Positions 7,889-17,567 of a stretch of 64,000 bases of DNA are shown piece by piece. Location: NCBI RefSeq assembly GCF_017873095.1, contig NZ_JAGGJU010000018.1, positions 1-64,000 on the forward strand, in the 5' to 3' direction. The notes under the pieces were generated by a model. The model did no database searches and was not told the DNA's origin. It was given only the letters and a program-made list of their open reading frames with translations. The translations under genes and the position numbers were made by a program. The DNA is from Heterorhizobium halophytocola (GTDB lineage: Bacteria; Pseudomonadota; Alphaproteobacteria; Rhizobiales; Rhizobiaceae). The first letter of the stretch is position 1. Each line of letters opens with the position of its first letter.

Positions 7889-8863
7889 ATGACATCACTC
7901 ATGAAGACCTTGATGGCGGCAACCGTTGCCACCGCCATGTTCGGCCTCGCAACGGCCAATGCCGCCGACGTGACGCTGAAGCTTGGCCACCTCGCCAACG
8001 AGGACAATATCTGGAACAAAGCTTCGCTTTATTTCGGCGAGCAGGTGAAGAAGCTTTCCGATGGTCGCATCGAGGTTAAGGTCTATCCGAACGAGACACT
8101 CGGCAAGGAAATGGACCTGATCAACGGCATGCAGCTCGGCACCGTCGACATGACCATCACCGGCGAAAGCCTTCAGAACTGGGCACCGAAGGCGGCCCTG
8201 CTTGCGGTCCCCTACGCCTATTCCTCTCTCGAGCAGATGGACAAGGTCGCCTCCGGCGAGGTCGGCAAGGAGATCGAACAGCAGATCATCGAAAAGGCCC
8301 GCGTCCGCCCGATCGCCTATTTTGCCCGTGGCCCGCGCAACCTGACCTCCAACAAGCCGATCAAGACGCCAGACGACCTCAACGGCCTGAAGATGCGCGT
8401 GCCCAACGTGCCGCTGTTCGTGGATACCTGGCGTGCGCTCGGCGCCAATCCGGTACCGATGGCCTTCTCGGAAGTCTTTACCAGCTTGCAGAACGGCACC
8501 ATCGACGGTCAGGAAAACCCGCTTGCCCTGATCAAGAGCGCCAGCTTCGCCGAAGTGCAGAAATACGTGAACCTGACCCAGCACGTTCGTTCCTGGATCT
8601 ATCTGACGATCTCGGAAAAGACCTTTGAGGGCCTGTCCGAGGAAGATCAGAAGGCGGTGCTCGAAGCCGGCAAGATGACCCAGGCCTATGAGCGTGACCT
8701 GTTTACCAAGGATGAGGAACAGCTGCGCAAGGATCTCGAGGCTGCCGGCATGACCTTCGTCGATGTCGATCAGGCCGCCTTCAAGGAAAAGGCCAAGCCC
8801 GCCGTCCTGAAGAGCGTGCCTGAAGACCTTCGTCCGACCGTCGAAAAGCTGTTCGCCGAATAA
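7889..8863 (+). CDS. dctP: TRAP transporter substrate-binding protein (DctP family)
   Basis: 324 residues with an export signal peptide (MTSLMKTLMAATVATAMFG, cleavage after NAA). The mature part shows the DctP landmarks: LKLGHLANEDN at the start, KVYPNETLG, then GLKMRVPNVPLFVDTWRALG, which holds the arginine that clamps a substrate carboxylate, and GTIDGQENP. The ATG was chosen for its GGGAGGA site and the signal peptide; an earlier in-frame start has neither. It captures an organic or sugar acid in the periplasm for the DctQM permease encoded downstream. With idnD-like and uxuA genes behind it, a hexonate or hexuronate is the likely substrate (inference). Confidence 0.92.
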   Translation: MTSLMKTLMAATVATAMFGLATANAADVTLKLGHLANEDNIWNKASLYFGEQVKKLSDGRIEVKVYPNETLGKEMDLINGMQLGTVDMTITGESLQNWAPKAALLAVPYAYSSLEQMDKVASGEVGKEIEQQIIEKARVRPIAYFARGPRNLTSNKPIKTPDDLNGLKMRVPNVPLFVDTWRALGANPVPMAFSEVFTSLQNGTIDGQENPLALIKSASFAEVQKYVNLTQHVRSWIYLTISEKTFEGLSEEDQKAVLEAGKMTQAYERDLFTKDEEQLRKDLEAAGMTFVDVDQAAFKEKAKPAVLKSVPEDLRPTVEKLFAE

Positions 8864-8881
8864 CGCCACCCCCCGGCAAGT

Positions 8882-8915
8882 CCGCATCCGGCCCTTCCCG
8901 AAGGGTTGGGTGCGG
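8882..8915 (+). terminator. intercistronic hairpin between dctP and dctQ
   Basis: Arms CCGCATCC and GGGTGCGG enclose an inner stem CCCTT/AAGGG. There is no T-run. Such stems after binding-protein genes usually protect the upstream mRNA or lower expression of the permease genes. Confidence 0.55.
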
Positions 8916-8934
8916 CGCCATATGAGGCACACCC

Positions 8935-9426
8935 GTGAAGCGCATACTTTCCGTTCTCGTCATCGTCTGCCGGCTGCTTGTGCTGGCCTCGATGCTCGTG
9001 CTGATGGGATCGGTAACGATCCAGATCCTGTCCCGCACATTCCTGCCGACATCGCCGATCTGGACCGAGGAGCTGACCCGCTATGCGCTGCTCTACATGG
9101 TATCCTTCGGCGTCGGCCTGGCGCTTCTCACCGGTGATCTGGTCAATGTCGATCTGGCACTGGAACTGCTCTCCGAACGCTGGCGGCGCTGGCTGACGGG
9201 GCTCAGCCTTCTGCTCACGGCGCTGTTCGCCGCTTTGGTGATCAAGCCCGCCTATGACTTCGCCGCGATCGGCGCCTGGCAGACATCGCCGTCCATGGGC
9301 ATCAGCATGAGCTGGGTCTATTACACGATGCTCGTGCTGCTGGTTCTTCTCTGCATCTTCGCGCTGGTGGCGGCTGTTCGCATCATCCGCGGCGAGCAAG
9401 TGTCCCTTGGAAAGGCAGAGGACTGA
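8935..9426 (+). CDS. dctQ: TRAP transporter small permease (DctQ family)
   Basis: 163 residues with four predicted membrane segments (about 5-27, 45-65, 85-107 and 125-147). It includes the conserved WTEELTRYALLYMVSFGVGL region of DctQ proteins. The start is GTG with GAGG upstream. It pairs with the large permease that begins three bases after its stop. Confidence 0.88.
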   Translation: MKRILSVLVIVCRLLVLASMLVLMGSVTIQILSRTFLPTSPIWTEELTRYALLYMVSFGVGLALLTGDLVNVDLALELLSERWRRWLTGLSLLLTALFAALVIKPAYDFAAIGAWQTSPSMGISMSWVYYTMLVLLVLLCIFALVAAVRIIRGEQVSLGKAED

Positions 9427-9428
9427 TC

Positions 9429-10709
9429 ATGGCGACCATTCTCCTCTTCGTCACCTTCATCGCCTGCCTGATCGTCGGTGTGCCCGTGGCCGTGACGCTC
9501 GGCCTCTCCTCCTTCGTCTACATGGTGCTGAGCGGCATTCCGATCGTCGCCATCCCGCAGAAGATGTATGCCGGCATGGACGTCTTCGTCCTGCTCTGCA
9601 TTCCCGGCTTCATCCTGGCCGGCAACCTGATGAACGGCGGCGGCATCACCGAACGCATCATCCGTTTTGCCAGTGCGCTGGTCGGCTGGATTCGCGGCGG
9701 GCTCGGCCTCACCAATATCGCCGGCTCCATGCTGTTTGCCGGCATTTCCGGCACGGCAGTCGCCGACGCCGCCTCGATCGGCAGCGTCATGATCCCCGGC
9801 ATGAAGCGTGCCGGCTATAGCGGCGCCTTCGCGGCAGCCCTCACCGCTGCTGCCTCGACCGTTGGTCCGATCATTCCGCCGAGCGTGCCGATGATCATCG
9901 TCGGTTCGTTGACCGGCGTCTCGGTCGGGCGCATGTTCATGGCCGGAGCCATTCCGGGCCTGCTTCTCGGCATCGGGCTCATGGTGACCTGCTATGTCAT
10001 GGCCCGCCGCAACAATTTCCCGCGCGAACCCTGGCGTGGCGCGCGAGAGCTGTGGTCGGCCTTTCTCGATGCCTTCTGGGCATTGCTGATGACCGCGCTC
10101 ATCATCGGCGGCCTGCTGAGCGGTCTGGTCACCCCGACCGAAACGGCTATCGTCGCCTGCCTTTACGCCATTGTCGTCGGCCTTTTCATCTATCGCGGCC
10201 TGACGCTTTCCAGCATCGTCACCATCATCATCGACAGCTCGGTGAGCGCCGCGGGCATCCTTGTCCTGGTCGGCTTTGCCAATGTCTTCGGCTGGATTCT
10301 GGCCGCCGAGCAGATCCCCCAGGCAATCAGCTCGGCCGTACTTGCGATCACCGACAACCAGATCCTGATCATCCTGATGATCAACCTCCTGCTGCTGATC
10401 GTCGGCATGTTCATGGAGACGATCGCCGCGCTGATCATTCTGTTCCCGCCGCTGCTCGCTGTCGCGACCGCCTCGGGCATCGACCCGATCCACTTCGCCA
10501 CCTTTGCCGTGTTGAACCTGATGATCGGCCTCACCACACCGCCGGTCGGCGTCTGCCTGTTCCTCTGCGCCAACATCGCCCGCGTACCGCTGTCGAAAGT
10601 CGTCGTGGCGATCGTGCCGTTCCTGTTGACCAATCTCTTCGTTCTGGCACTCGTCTCCTACATTCCCTTCCTGTCGACCTGGCTGCCCAATGCGGTCTTC
10701 GGTCATTGA
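9429..10709 (+). CDS. dctM: TRAP transporter large permease (DctM family)
   Basis: 426 residues, almost entirely hydrophobic, about a dozen membrane segments. Typical DctM landmarks are FILAGNLMNGGGIT, GSMLFAGISGTAVADA, PPSVPMIIVGSLTG and, near the end, LMIGLTTPPVGVCLF. It uses a sodium gradient to move the substrate delivered by DctP. It is tightly linked to dctQ and is followed 11 bases later by the dehydrogenase gene, so all are probably one transcript. Confidence 0.93.
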   Translation: MATILLFVTFIACLIVGVPVAVTLGLSSFVYMVLSGIPIVAIPQKMYAGMDVFVLLCIPGFILAGNLMNGGGITERIIRFASALVGWIRGGLGLTNIAGSMLFAGISGTAVADAASIGSVMIPGMKRAGYSGAFAAALTAAASTVGPIIPPSVPMIIVGSLTGVSVGRMFMAGAIPGLLLGIGLMVTCYVMARRNNFPREPWRGARELWSAFLDAFWALLMTALIIGGLLSGLVTPTETAIVACLYAIVVGLFIYRGLTLSSIVTIIIDSSVSAAGILVLVGFANVFGWILAAEQIPQAISSAVLAITDNQILIILMINLLLLIVGMFMETIAALIILFPPLLAVATASGIDPIHFATFAVLNLMIGLTTPPVGVCLFLCANIARVPLSKVVVAIVPFLLTNLFVLALVSYIPFLSTWLPNAVFGH

Positions 10710-10720
10710 GAGATGCGACC

Positions 10721-11776
10721 ATGAACAATCCCCTGCAAAACGCCGTCTGCCGGCTGCATGCCGCCCATGATCTGCGCGTCGAACAGATAGCCGGCGACCG
10801 CCCCGGACCGCAGCAGGTGCTGCTGCGGATGCAGGCCGGCGGCATTTGCGGCTCCGACCTGCACTATTTCCTCGACGGCGGCTTCGGCCCCGTGCGCGTG
10901 CGCGAGCCGATCATCCTGGGTCATGAAGCCTCCGGCATCGTCGAGGCGCTGGGCGACGGGGTTTCGACCCTGGCGCTCGGGACCCTGGTCGCGGTCAACC
11001 CCAGCCAGCCCTGCGGCCATTGCCGCTTCTGCAACGAAGGCCTGCCGATCCATTGCCTGGAGATGCGCTTCATGGGCAGCGCCATGCGCCTGCCGCACGA
11101 ACAGGGCATGTTCCGCGAGACGCTGGCCGTCAACGCGGCGCAATGCTACCCGATGGGCGATCTGGTCACCCCCGGTGAAGCAGCCTGCTGCGAACCGCTT
11201 TCGGTCTGCCTGCATGCGGTCAACCAGGCCGGAGACATCAGGGGCAAGCGCGTGCTGATCACCGGCGCCGGGCCGATCGGCGCCCTCACCGCCGCTGCCG
11301 CACGCCAAGCCGGTGCCGGTGAAATCATCGTCACCGACCTGCAGGATTTCGCCCTTGCGACCGCTATGGCCATGGGCGCCGACCGGGTCGTCAATGTCGG
11401 AAGCAATGGCGATGCACTGGCCGACCTGCAGATCGACAAGGGCATGATCGACGTCGCCTTCGAGTGCTCCGCCGCCCCTTCCGCCATCCGCAGCGCAATC
11501 GCTTGCGTCCGTCCACGCGGCACGATCATCCAGGTCGGTGTCGCAGGCGACACGTCGGTACCGCTGAATGCGATCGTCGGCAAGGAGATCACCTATCGCG
11601 GCACGCAGCGCTTCCACGCGGAATTCGCCGAGGCCGCCAGGCTGATATCGACGCGGACGGTCGATGTGCGGCCGATCATCTCCGGCGTCTATCCGCTGGA
11701 GAAGGCCGACGAAGCCTTTGCCATCGCCAGCGATCGCAGCCGTGCCTGCAAGGTGCAGCTGACACTCGGGCAGTGA
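10721..11776 (+). CDS. idnD: zinc-dependent alcohol dehydrogenase, L-idonate 5-dehydrogenase-like
   Basis: 351-residue medium-chain dehydrogenase. The catalytic zinc motif GGICGSDLHYF is near residue 40, GHEASG near 67, the structural-zinc cysteines lie in CGHCRFCNEGLPIHC, and the NAD-binding glycine motif is GAGPIGAL near residue 186. The stretch from GGICGSDLHYFLDGG to VREP is typical of L-idonate 5-dehydrogenases. It would oxidise a hexonate such as L-idonate at C5 with NAD(P). Its place between a TRAP transporter and uxuA supports a sugar-acid substrate; L-gulonate or D-mannonate are alternatives. Confidence 0.8.
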   Translation: MNNPLQNAVCRLHAAHDLRVEQIAGDRPGPQQVLLRMQAGGICGSDLHYFLDGGFGPVRVREPIILGHEASGIVEALGDGVSTLALGTLVAVNPSQPCGHCRFCNEGLPIHCLEMRFMGSAMRLPHEQGMFRETLAVNAAQCYPMGDLVTPGEAACCEPLSVCLHAVNQAGDIRGKRVLITGAGPIGALTAAAARQAGAGEIIVTDLQDFALATAMAMGADRVVNVGSNGDALADLQIDKGMIDVAFECSAAPSAIRSAIACVRPRGTIIQVGVAGDTSVPLNAIVGKEITYRGTQRFHAEFAEAARLISTRTVDVRPIISGVYPLEKADEAFAIASDRSRACKVQLTLGQ

Positions 11777-11824
11777 CGATCCCATCGTCGCACAGAACAA
11801 CTATCTGGAATTTGGAAGTACCCT

Positions 11825-13021
11825 ATGAGACAGACATGGCGCTGGTTCGGGCCAGTGGATCGGGTGACCGTCAAGGATGCGGCACAGGCAGGGGCCGAGG
11901 GCCTTGTCAGCGCGCTTCATCACGTGCCGACGGGCACCGCCTGGAGCGTCGATGAGATCGAGAAGCGCCAGCGGGAAGCCCGGGCCGGCGGCCTGGACTG
12001 GGAACTGGTCGAAAGCATCCCGATCTCCGAGGCGATCAAGACCGGTGGTGGCGAGGCACGCACCCATCTTGCTGCCTGGAAGCAGAGCCTCGAAAACCTC
12101 GCGCGCTGCGGCATCCACACCGTCTGCTACAATTTCATGCCGGTGCTCGACTGGACCCGGACGGACCTGCGCTGGGAAACACCTCTCGGTGCCCGCGCCA
12201 TGCGATTCGATCTCATCGATTTCGTCGCCTTCGATCTGTTCGTCCTGAAGCGCGAGGGTGCGGCCAGCAATTATCCCGAGGCAGTTCTCGCAGCGGCCGA
12301 GAAGCGTCACCACGCGTTGGATGACGCGGCCCGTGCCACCATCGCGGCCAATGTCAGCGCCGGCCTGCCGGGCTCGACGGAGAGCTACACCGTCGATGAC
12401 CTTCGCCGCCATATCGCCACCTATGCCGAAACGCCGGCGGCAACCCTGCGGCAGCGACTGATCGACTTCCTCGGCGAGGTCGCACCACTTGCCGAAAAGC
12501 TCGACATGCGTCTTTGCTGCCATCCCGACGATCCGCCATGGCCGCTGCTCGGCCTGCCGCGGATCATGTCGACGGAGAGCGACTACCGCGCCGTGCTGGA
12601 CGCGGTCGACAGTCCCGCCAGCGGCATGACGCTGTGCACCGGTTCGCTCGGCGCGCGCGCCGACAACGACCTTCCCGGCATGATCGACCGCCTCGGCTCG
12701 CGCATTCATTTTGTCCACTTGCGCAATGTCACCCGCGAGGCCGACACCCTGCCCTGCTCCTTCTTCGAGGACGAGCACCTGGCCGGCGGCACGGACATGG
12801 TGGCGGTGATCGCGGCCCTGCTGCGCGAGGAAAAACGGCGCCGGTCGGCCGGTCGCGCTGATTGCGAGATCCCCATGCGGCCCGACCATGGCCAGGAGAT
12901 CCTGGACGACATCACCCGCGGCGCCCAGCCGGGCTATCCGGCCATCGGCCGGCTGAAGGGGCTGGCCGAACTGCGCGGCATCCTGCAGGCGCTGAGCCAC
13001 CCGACCTACGGCCAGCGCTGA
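11825..13021 (+). CDS. uxuA: mannonate dehydratase
   Basis: 398 residues, the usual UxuA length. It opens with MRQTWRWFGPVDRV, has the conserved VCYNFMPVLDWTRTDL, the metal ligand regions CCHPDDPPWPLLGLPRI and FVHLRNV, and ends with the MRPDHGQEILDD block. It removes water from D-mannonate to give 2-keto-3-deoxygluconate, which feeds the Entner-Doudoroff pathway. It starts 48 bases after the dehydrogenase gene and closes the sugar-acid operon; the downstream kdgK/kdgA functions are not in this window. Confidence 0.95.
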   Translation: MRQTWRWFGPVDRVTVKDAAQAGAEGLVSALHHVPTGTAWSVDEIEKRQREARAGGLDWELVESIPISEAIKTGGGEARTHLAAWKQSLENLARCGIHTVCYNFMPVLDWTRTDLRWETPLGARAMRFDLIDFVAFDLFVLKREGAASNYPEAVLAAAEKRHHALDDAARATIAANVSAGLPGSTESYTVDDLRRHIATYAETPAATLRQRLIDFLGEVAPLAEKLDMRLCCHPDDPPWPLLGLPRIMSTESDYRAVLDAVDSPASGMTLCTGSLGARADNDLPGMIDRLGSRIHFVHLRNVTREADTLPCSFFEDEHLAGGTDMVAVIAALLREEKRRRSAGRADCEIPMRPDHGQEILDDITRGAQPGYPAIGRLKGLAELRGILQALSHPTYGQR

Positions 13022-13078
13022 CACCGCATCCGAAGGCAACGCGACGCAGCAAGGGCCGCGCCCGGACCGGCGGAAGCC

Positions 13079-14176
13079 TCAGCCGATCCGTTGCGTCGTC
13101 TCGGGGTCGAAAACGACGGCCTTGTCGAGGTTGAGATTGAAGGCGAATTCCTCGCCGACCCTGACCGGCAATTCCGCCCGCACGCGGCCGGTAAAGGCCT
13201 GGCCGGCGAGGTCGGCCGCAACGAAGGTGTCCGACCCGGTCGGCTCGACCATGGTGATCTTCGCCTTGACCTCGGCGACCTTGCCGGCATGCGGATCGAT
13301 CAGGCTGGCATCGGTGACGGCTTCCGGGCGCAGTCCGACCAGCACCGTCTTGCCTTCGGCAAGCGATGCCGCTTCCGGTAGCGCCACCTGCACGCTGTCG
13401 TTGAACAGCGCGATATGCGGATTCTCGCTGCCGCCGACCACCTTGCCTTCCAGCATGTTCATTGCGGGCGAGCCCATGAAGTCGGCGACGAACAAATTGG
13501 CCGGCCGGTTGTAGATTTCCGACGGCGTGCCGACCTGCTGAACCGTTCCGGCCTTCAGCACGACGATCTTGGTTGCCAGCGTCATCGCCTCGATCTGGTC
13601 ATGGGTGACGTAGACGATGGTGGCGCCGGTGTTCTGATGCAGCGCCTTGATCTCGGCACGCACCTCGACGCGCAGCTTCGCATCGAGGTTGGACAGCGGC
13701 TCATCGAACAGGAAAACCCGCGGCTGGCGCACGAGCGCGCGTCCCATGGCGACGCGCTGGCGCTGGCCGCCCGAAAGCTGGCTCGGCCGGCGGTCGAGCA
13801 GGTGGTCGATCTGCAGGGTCTTGGCGACTTGCGCCACCGCCGTCTTGCGTTCTTCCTTCGAGACGCCGCGCATCTCCAGCGCAAAGGCGATGTTTTCCTC
13901 AACCGTCATGTTCGGATAGAGCGCATAGGACTGGAACACCATGGCGATATCGCGCTTCGACGGATGCAGGTCGTTGACCACCTGGTTGTCGATGATGACA
14001 TCGCCCGAGGTGATCGGCAAAAGCCCGGCAATGGTGTTGAGCAGGGTGGACTTGCCGCAGCCGGAAGGCCCGACGAGCACGAGAAAGCCGCCTTTTTCCA
14101 GCTCGATATCGATGCCCTTCAGCACCTCGGTATTGCCGATCTTCTTAGTGAGTTTGTCGATCTTCAGAAAGCTCAT
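13079..14176 (-). CDS. ugpC: sugar ABC transporter ATP-binding protein (UgpC/MalK family)
   Basis: 365 residues. Walker A GPSGCGKST (about 38-46), the Q-loop in VFQSYALYPN, signature LSGGQRQRVAMGRALVR, Walker B VFLFDEPLSNLD and the H-loop VTHDQIEAM are all intact. The C-terminal third is the OB-type regulatory domain of the MalK/UgpC group, with VGLRPEAV. The ATG at 14176 gives the normal N-terminus MSFLKIDKLTKK. It energises the two permeases encoded immediately upstream in the same transcript. Confidence 0.93.
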   Translation of the reverse strand: MSFLKIDKLTKKIGNTEVLKGIDIELEKGGFLVLVGPSGCGKSTLLNTIAGLLPITSGDVIIDNQVVNDLHPSKRDIAMVFQSYALYPNMTVEENIAFALEMRGVSKEERKTAVAQVAKTLQIDHLLDRRPSQLSGGQRQRVAMGRALVRQPRVFLFDEPLSNLDAKLRVEVRAEIKALHQNTGATIVYVTHDQIEAMTLATKIVVLKAGTVQQVGTPSEIYNRPANLFVADFMGSPAMNMLEGKVVGGSENPHIALFNDSVQVALPEAASLAEGKTVLVGLRPEAVTDASLIDPHAGKVAEVKAKITMVEPTGSDTFVAADLAGQAFTGRVRAELPVRVGEEFAFNLNLDKAVVFDPETTQRIG

Positions 14177-14202
14177 GGGTCTTTGATCCTGCTTTGTCGC
14201 CC

Positions 14203-15084
14203 TTAGCCCTTCACGGCGCCGGCCATCAGGCCGCGCACGAAGTAGCGGCCGGCCACGACGTAGACGAAAAGGGTCGGAAGGGCGGCGAACACGGCGGCTG
14301 CCATGTCGACATTGTATTCCTTCACCCCGGTAGAGGAGGAAACGAGATTGTTGAGCGCCACCGTCATCGGCGAAGCCTCGCCGGACGAGAACGATACGCC
14401 GAAGAGAAAGTCGTTCCAGATATTGGTGAACTGGTAGATCACCGTCACCACGATGATCGGCCCGGAGGTCGGCAGCAGGATCCGCCAGAAGATGCGGAAG
14501 AAGCCTGCGCCATCCATCATCGCCGCCTTGATCAGCTCGTCCGGGAAGGCCTCGTAGTAGTTGCGGAAGAACAGCGTGGTGAAGCCGAGGCCGTAGCAGA
14601 CATGGACAAAGACGAGACCCGTCGTGGTATTGGCGATGCCCATGATGCCGAGCATGCGGGCCATCGGGATCAGCACCGCCTGGAACGGAATGAAGCAGGC
14701 AAACAGCATCATGCCGAAGATAAGCTTGTGGCCGGGAAAGCGCCATTTCGTCAGGATGTAGCCGTTGAGCGCGCCGAGCACCGTGGAAATCAGCACGGCA
14801 GGCACGACCATCTTGATCGAGTTCCAGAAATAGCCCTTGATCCCCTCGCAGGTCACCCCGATGCAGGCCGTGCCCCAGGCCTTCGCCCAGGCATCGATCG
14901 AAGGCGCGGTCGGCAGCGCCAGCATGTCGCCGCCACGGATCTCGCCGAGCGACTTCAGGGAGGTCGTCAGCATCACATAGAGTGGCAGCAGATAGATCAG
15001 CGCCAGCACGATGAGGGCGCCGTAGATGACGTAGCGTGCGCCCTTGGCCTGGCCGGCGCTCACGGTATCGCTTGCAGTCGACAT
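14203..15084 (-). CDS. sugar ABC transporter permease (MalG type)
   Basis: 293 residues with six membrane segments. The coupling-helix EAA motif reads YYEAFPDELIKAAMMDGAG, which docks on the ATPase. The ATG overlaps the stop of the preceding permease in a TGATG junction, so the two are made in equal amounts. Confidence 0.92.
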   Translation of the reverse strand: MSTASDTVSAGQAKGARYVIYGALIVLALIYLLPLYVMLTTSLKSLGEIRGGDMLALPTAPSIDAWAKAWGTACIGVTCEGIKGYFWNSIKMVVPAVLISTVLGALNGYILTKWRFPGHKLIFGMMLFACFIPFQAVLIPMARMLGIMGIANTTTGLVFVHVCYGLGFTTLFFRNYYEAFPDELIKAAMMDGAGFFRIFWRILLPTSGPIIVVTVIYQFTNIWNDFLFGVSFSSGEASPMTVALNNLVSSSTGVKEYNVDMAAAVFAALPTLFVYVVAGRYFVRGLMAGAVKG

Positions 15085-16007
15085 CAGCGCTTCTCCCTGA
15101 GTTCGGAATAGAGATAGGGAACGATGATCGCCGTGATCCCCATCAGCATCATCACGGCACTGGCCGAACCGACGGCCATCTGGCTGCGGGTGAAGGTATA
15201 GGAATACATGAAGGTCGAGGGCAGTTCGGTCGCATTGCCGGGGCCGCCGCCGGTGAGCGCGATCACCAGGTCATAGGACTTGATCGCCATGTGCGCCAGC
15301 ACGATGAAGGCCGACAGAAAGACCGGGCGCAGCAAGGGAATGATGATCCGCCGGTAGGTCGCGACCGTCGTCGCCCCGTCGATCTGGGCGGCCTTGATGA
15401 TCTCGCCGTCGATGCCGCGCAGCCCTGCCAGGAACATCGCCATGACGAAGCCGGAGGCCTGCCAGACGCCGGCGATCACCACCGTGTAGATCGCCATGTC
15501 GGGATTGACCAGCCAGTCGAACTTGAAATTGGTGAAGCCCCAGTGATGCACGGTATTTTCCAGACCGAGGCCGGGATTGAGGAACCACTTCCACGCCGTG
15601 CCGGTAACGACGAAGGACAGCGCCATCGGATAGAGGAAGATCGGCCGCAGCACGCCCTCGGCGCGGATGCGCTGATCCATCAGGATCGCCAGGAAAAGCC
15701 CGATGGCGATGCAGAAGCCGATATAGAGAATGCCGAAAATCGCCAGGTTCTCCATCGCCACATACCAGTTGGGTTGCGACCAGAGCCGGAAATAGGCATC
15801 GAAACCGCCCCATTTGTAGACCGGCAGGATGCGCGAGGTGGTGAACGACAGATAGACGGTCCACAGGATGAAACCGTAGACGAAGATCAGGGTGATGGCG
15901 AAGGACGGTGCCAGCACCATCTTGGGCAGCAGCGTGCGGACCCTGTCGGCGAAAGCTGGGCCGGGTCGCTCCGGTTCGACAAGCGGTGCGGGCTCGATAT
16001 TCGTCAT
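15084..16007 (-). CDS. sugar ABC transporter permease (MalF type)
   Basis: 307 residues with a cytoplasmic N-terminus and six membrane segments. The EAA-type loop is LRGIDGEIIKAAQIDGATT. It pairs with the MalG-type permease. It follows the binding-protein gene after a spacer with a strong hairpin. Confidence 0.92.
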   Translation of the reverse strand: MTNIEPAPLVEPERPGPAFADRVRTLLPKMVLAPSFAITLIFVYGFILWTVYLSFTTSRILPVYKWGGFDAYFRLWSQPNWYVAMENLAIFGILYIGFCIAIGLFLAILMDQRIRAEGVLRPIFLYPMALSFVVTGTAWKWFLNPGLGLENTVHHWGFTNFKFDWLVNPDMAIYTVVIAGVWQASGFVMAMFLAGLRGIDGEIIKAAQIDGATTVATYRRIIIPLLRPVFLSAFIVLAHMAIKSYDLVIALTGGGPGNATELPSTFMYSYTFTRSQMAVGSASAVMMLMGITAIIVPYLYSELREKR

Positions 16008-16076
16008 GGCGGAAGTCTCCGATCGTGGCGGCGGATCAAGGCTGATGCTCCGGCCGGCACACCGTCAGGCAAGGAT

Positions 16077-16099
16077 GCGACCGGGAATGTCCCGGTCGC
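16077..16099 (-). terminator. strong intercistronic hairpin after the binding-protein gene
   Basis: Perfect 10-base arms (GCGACCGGGA and its complement) with a 3-base loop lie between the substrate-binding protein gene and the first permease gene. There is no T-run. It probably stabilises the binding-protein mRNA and dampens expression of the permeases. Confidence 0.65.
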
Positions 16100-16135
16100 C
16101 TGGTTTTGCTTGGAGCAGATGGGCCGGGGCCCGTC

Positions 16136-17392
16136 TTACTGCGCGGCAGCGACGGCTTCCGGCAGACGCTTCAGCGCCTCGTCGGTGGTCAACTGGCCGT
16201 TCAGGTGCTGGGTCACGACGTCGAAGATCGCTTCCTTGACCGAAGACGGCTGGGCGTGACCATGGGCGAGCGAACCGGCCAGCTTGCCGCTTTCGGCCGC
16301 TTCCGCCAGATCCTTCATCCCCTTCTTGCCGCAATCGTCGAACTTTTCGTCCGAGACGTCGGTGCGGGCAGGGACCGAACCCTTGACGGTGTTGAAGGCG
16401 ACCTGGAAGCCCGGATCCTCGACGGCCTTGGCCATCTTCATCTGGGCATCGTGCTGGTCGTCACCGACATCGAACATGACGAACTGGTCGGAGTTGAACA
16501 GCACCGAGCCCTGCGTGCCGGGGAAGCGGATGCAGACGAAGTCCTTACCCGGCACCTTGTCGGCGCGCAGGAATTCACCCTTGGCCCAATCGCCCATTTC
16601 CTGGGCGCCGGCCTTGCCTTCGATGACCATGGCCGATGCCAGGTTCCAGTCGCGGCCGGAGAAGTTGTCGTCGAAATAGCCACGCAGCTTGGTCATGTCG
16701 TCGAAGACCTTGCGCATGGTGTCGCCCGACAAGGCGTCCGTGTCGAGATCGATGATCGCCTTCTTGTAGAAGTCCATGCCACCTTCCGAAAGCACCACGG
16801 CTTCCCAGAGGGTGGTGTCTTCCCAGGGCTGACCGCCATGGGCGAGCGGGGTGATGCCCTGCTCCTTGAACTTGTCGAGCATGGTGAACAGCTCGTCCAT
16901 GCTCTTCGGCGGCTCCATGCCGGCCTTGTCGAGGGCGGCCTTGTTGATCCACAGCCAGTTGGTCGAGTGGACGTTGACGGGTGCCGCGATCCAGTGGCCG
17001 TCATACTTGGAAAATTCCTGCAGGGCTGCCGGGATCACCTTGTCCCAGTTGCCTTCCTTGGCAACGTCGTCGAGATTGCCGACCACGCCCATTTCGGCCC
17101 AGTCCTTGATGTCGTAGCCGAGCATCTGCACGGCCGTCGGCGGATCGCCGGAGGTGACGCGCGCCCGCAGCGCGGTCATCGCCTGGACGCCGGAACCGCC
17201 GGCAACCGGCATGTCCTTCCAGTCGACGCCTTCCTTCTTGAGGTTGTCCTTCAGCACGTTGAGCGCCGCGGCTTCGCCGCCGGACGTCCACCAGTGCAGA
17301 ACCTCGACCTGCTCTTCGGCCGCAGCCGAACCGGCCGTCAAACCGATAACGGCAACAGCCGTCGCCAAATGCGATGCAATACGAAATGCCAT
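16136..17392 (-). CDS. sugar ABC transporter substrate-binding protein (glucose/mannose type)
   Basis: 418 residues with a signal peptide ending AGSAAA. The mature protein begins with VEVLHWWTSGGEAAAL, a hallmark of the extracellular binding proteins of the Pseudomonas GtsA/glucose group, and includes WLWINKAALDKAG, AHGGQPWEDT and FNSDQFVMFD. It binds a mono- or disaccharide in the periplasm. It is the first gene of the four-gene transport operon and is divergent from a LacI regulator. The exact sugar cannot be read from the sequence. Confidence 0.9.
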   Translation of the reverse strand: MAFRIASHLATAVAVIGLTAGSAAAEEQVEVLHWWTSGGEAAALNVLKDNLKKEGVDWKDMPVAGGSGVQAMTALRARVTSGDPPTAVQMLGYDIKDWAEMGVVGNLDDVAKEGNWDKVIPAALQEFSKYDGHWIAAPVNVHSTNWLWINKAALDKAGMEPPKSMDELFTMLDKFKEQGITPLAHGGQPWEDTTLWEAVVLSEGGMDFYKKAIIDLDTDALSGDTMRKVFDDMTKLRGYFDDNFSGRDWNLASAMVIEGKAGAQEMGDWAKGEFLRADKVPGKDFVCIRFPGTQGSVLFNSDQFVMFDVGDDQHDAQMKMAKAVEDPGFQVAFNTVKGSVPARTDVSDEKFDDCGKKGMKDLAEAAESGKLAGSLAHGHAQPSSVKEAIFDVVTQHLNGQLTTDEALKRLPEAVAAAQ

Positions 17393-17433
17393 TGTAGCCT
17401 CCCTGTCAAAAACCGGCTCTCCTACCGGCTGTG

Positions 17434-17468
17434 CCCATTTATAACGTTATACATGGGAGCGCTGTCAA
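17434..17468 (-). promoter_or_regulatory. ABC operon promoter overlapped by a LacI-type operator
   Basis: On the minus strand a perfect -35 box TTGACA (17468-17463) is followed by overlapping -10 candidates TTATAA and TATAAA (within 17438-17444). The -10 lies inside a palindrome with core TATAACGTTATA (17440-17451), flanked by CCCAT and ATGGG, so 17434-17457 is two-fold symmetric apart from one position. A central CG is typical of LacI-family sites. Binding here would block RNA polymerase. Confidence 0.75.
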
Positions 17469-17567
17469 GCACGTCGATTGCCACCCAAAGAAAATGCTAC
17501 CGCCTTAAGTCAATGAAATAACGCGCCTTTCGGAAAAGCCGAGTTTGGCTCGCGCCTCTCAGTGACC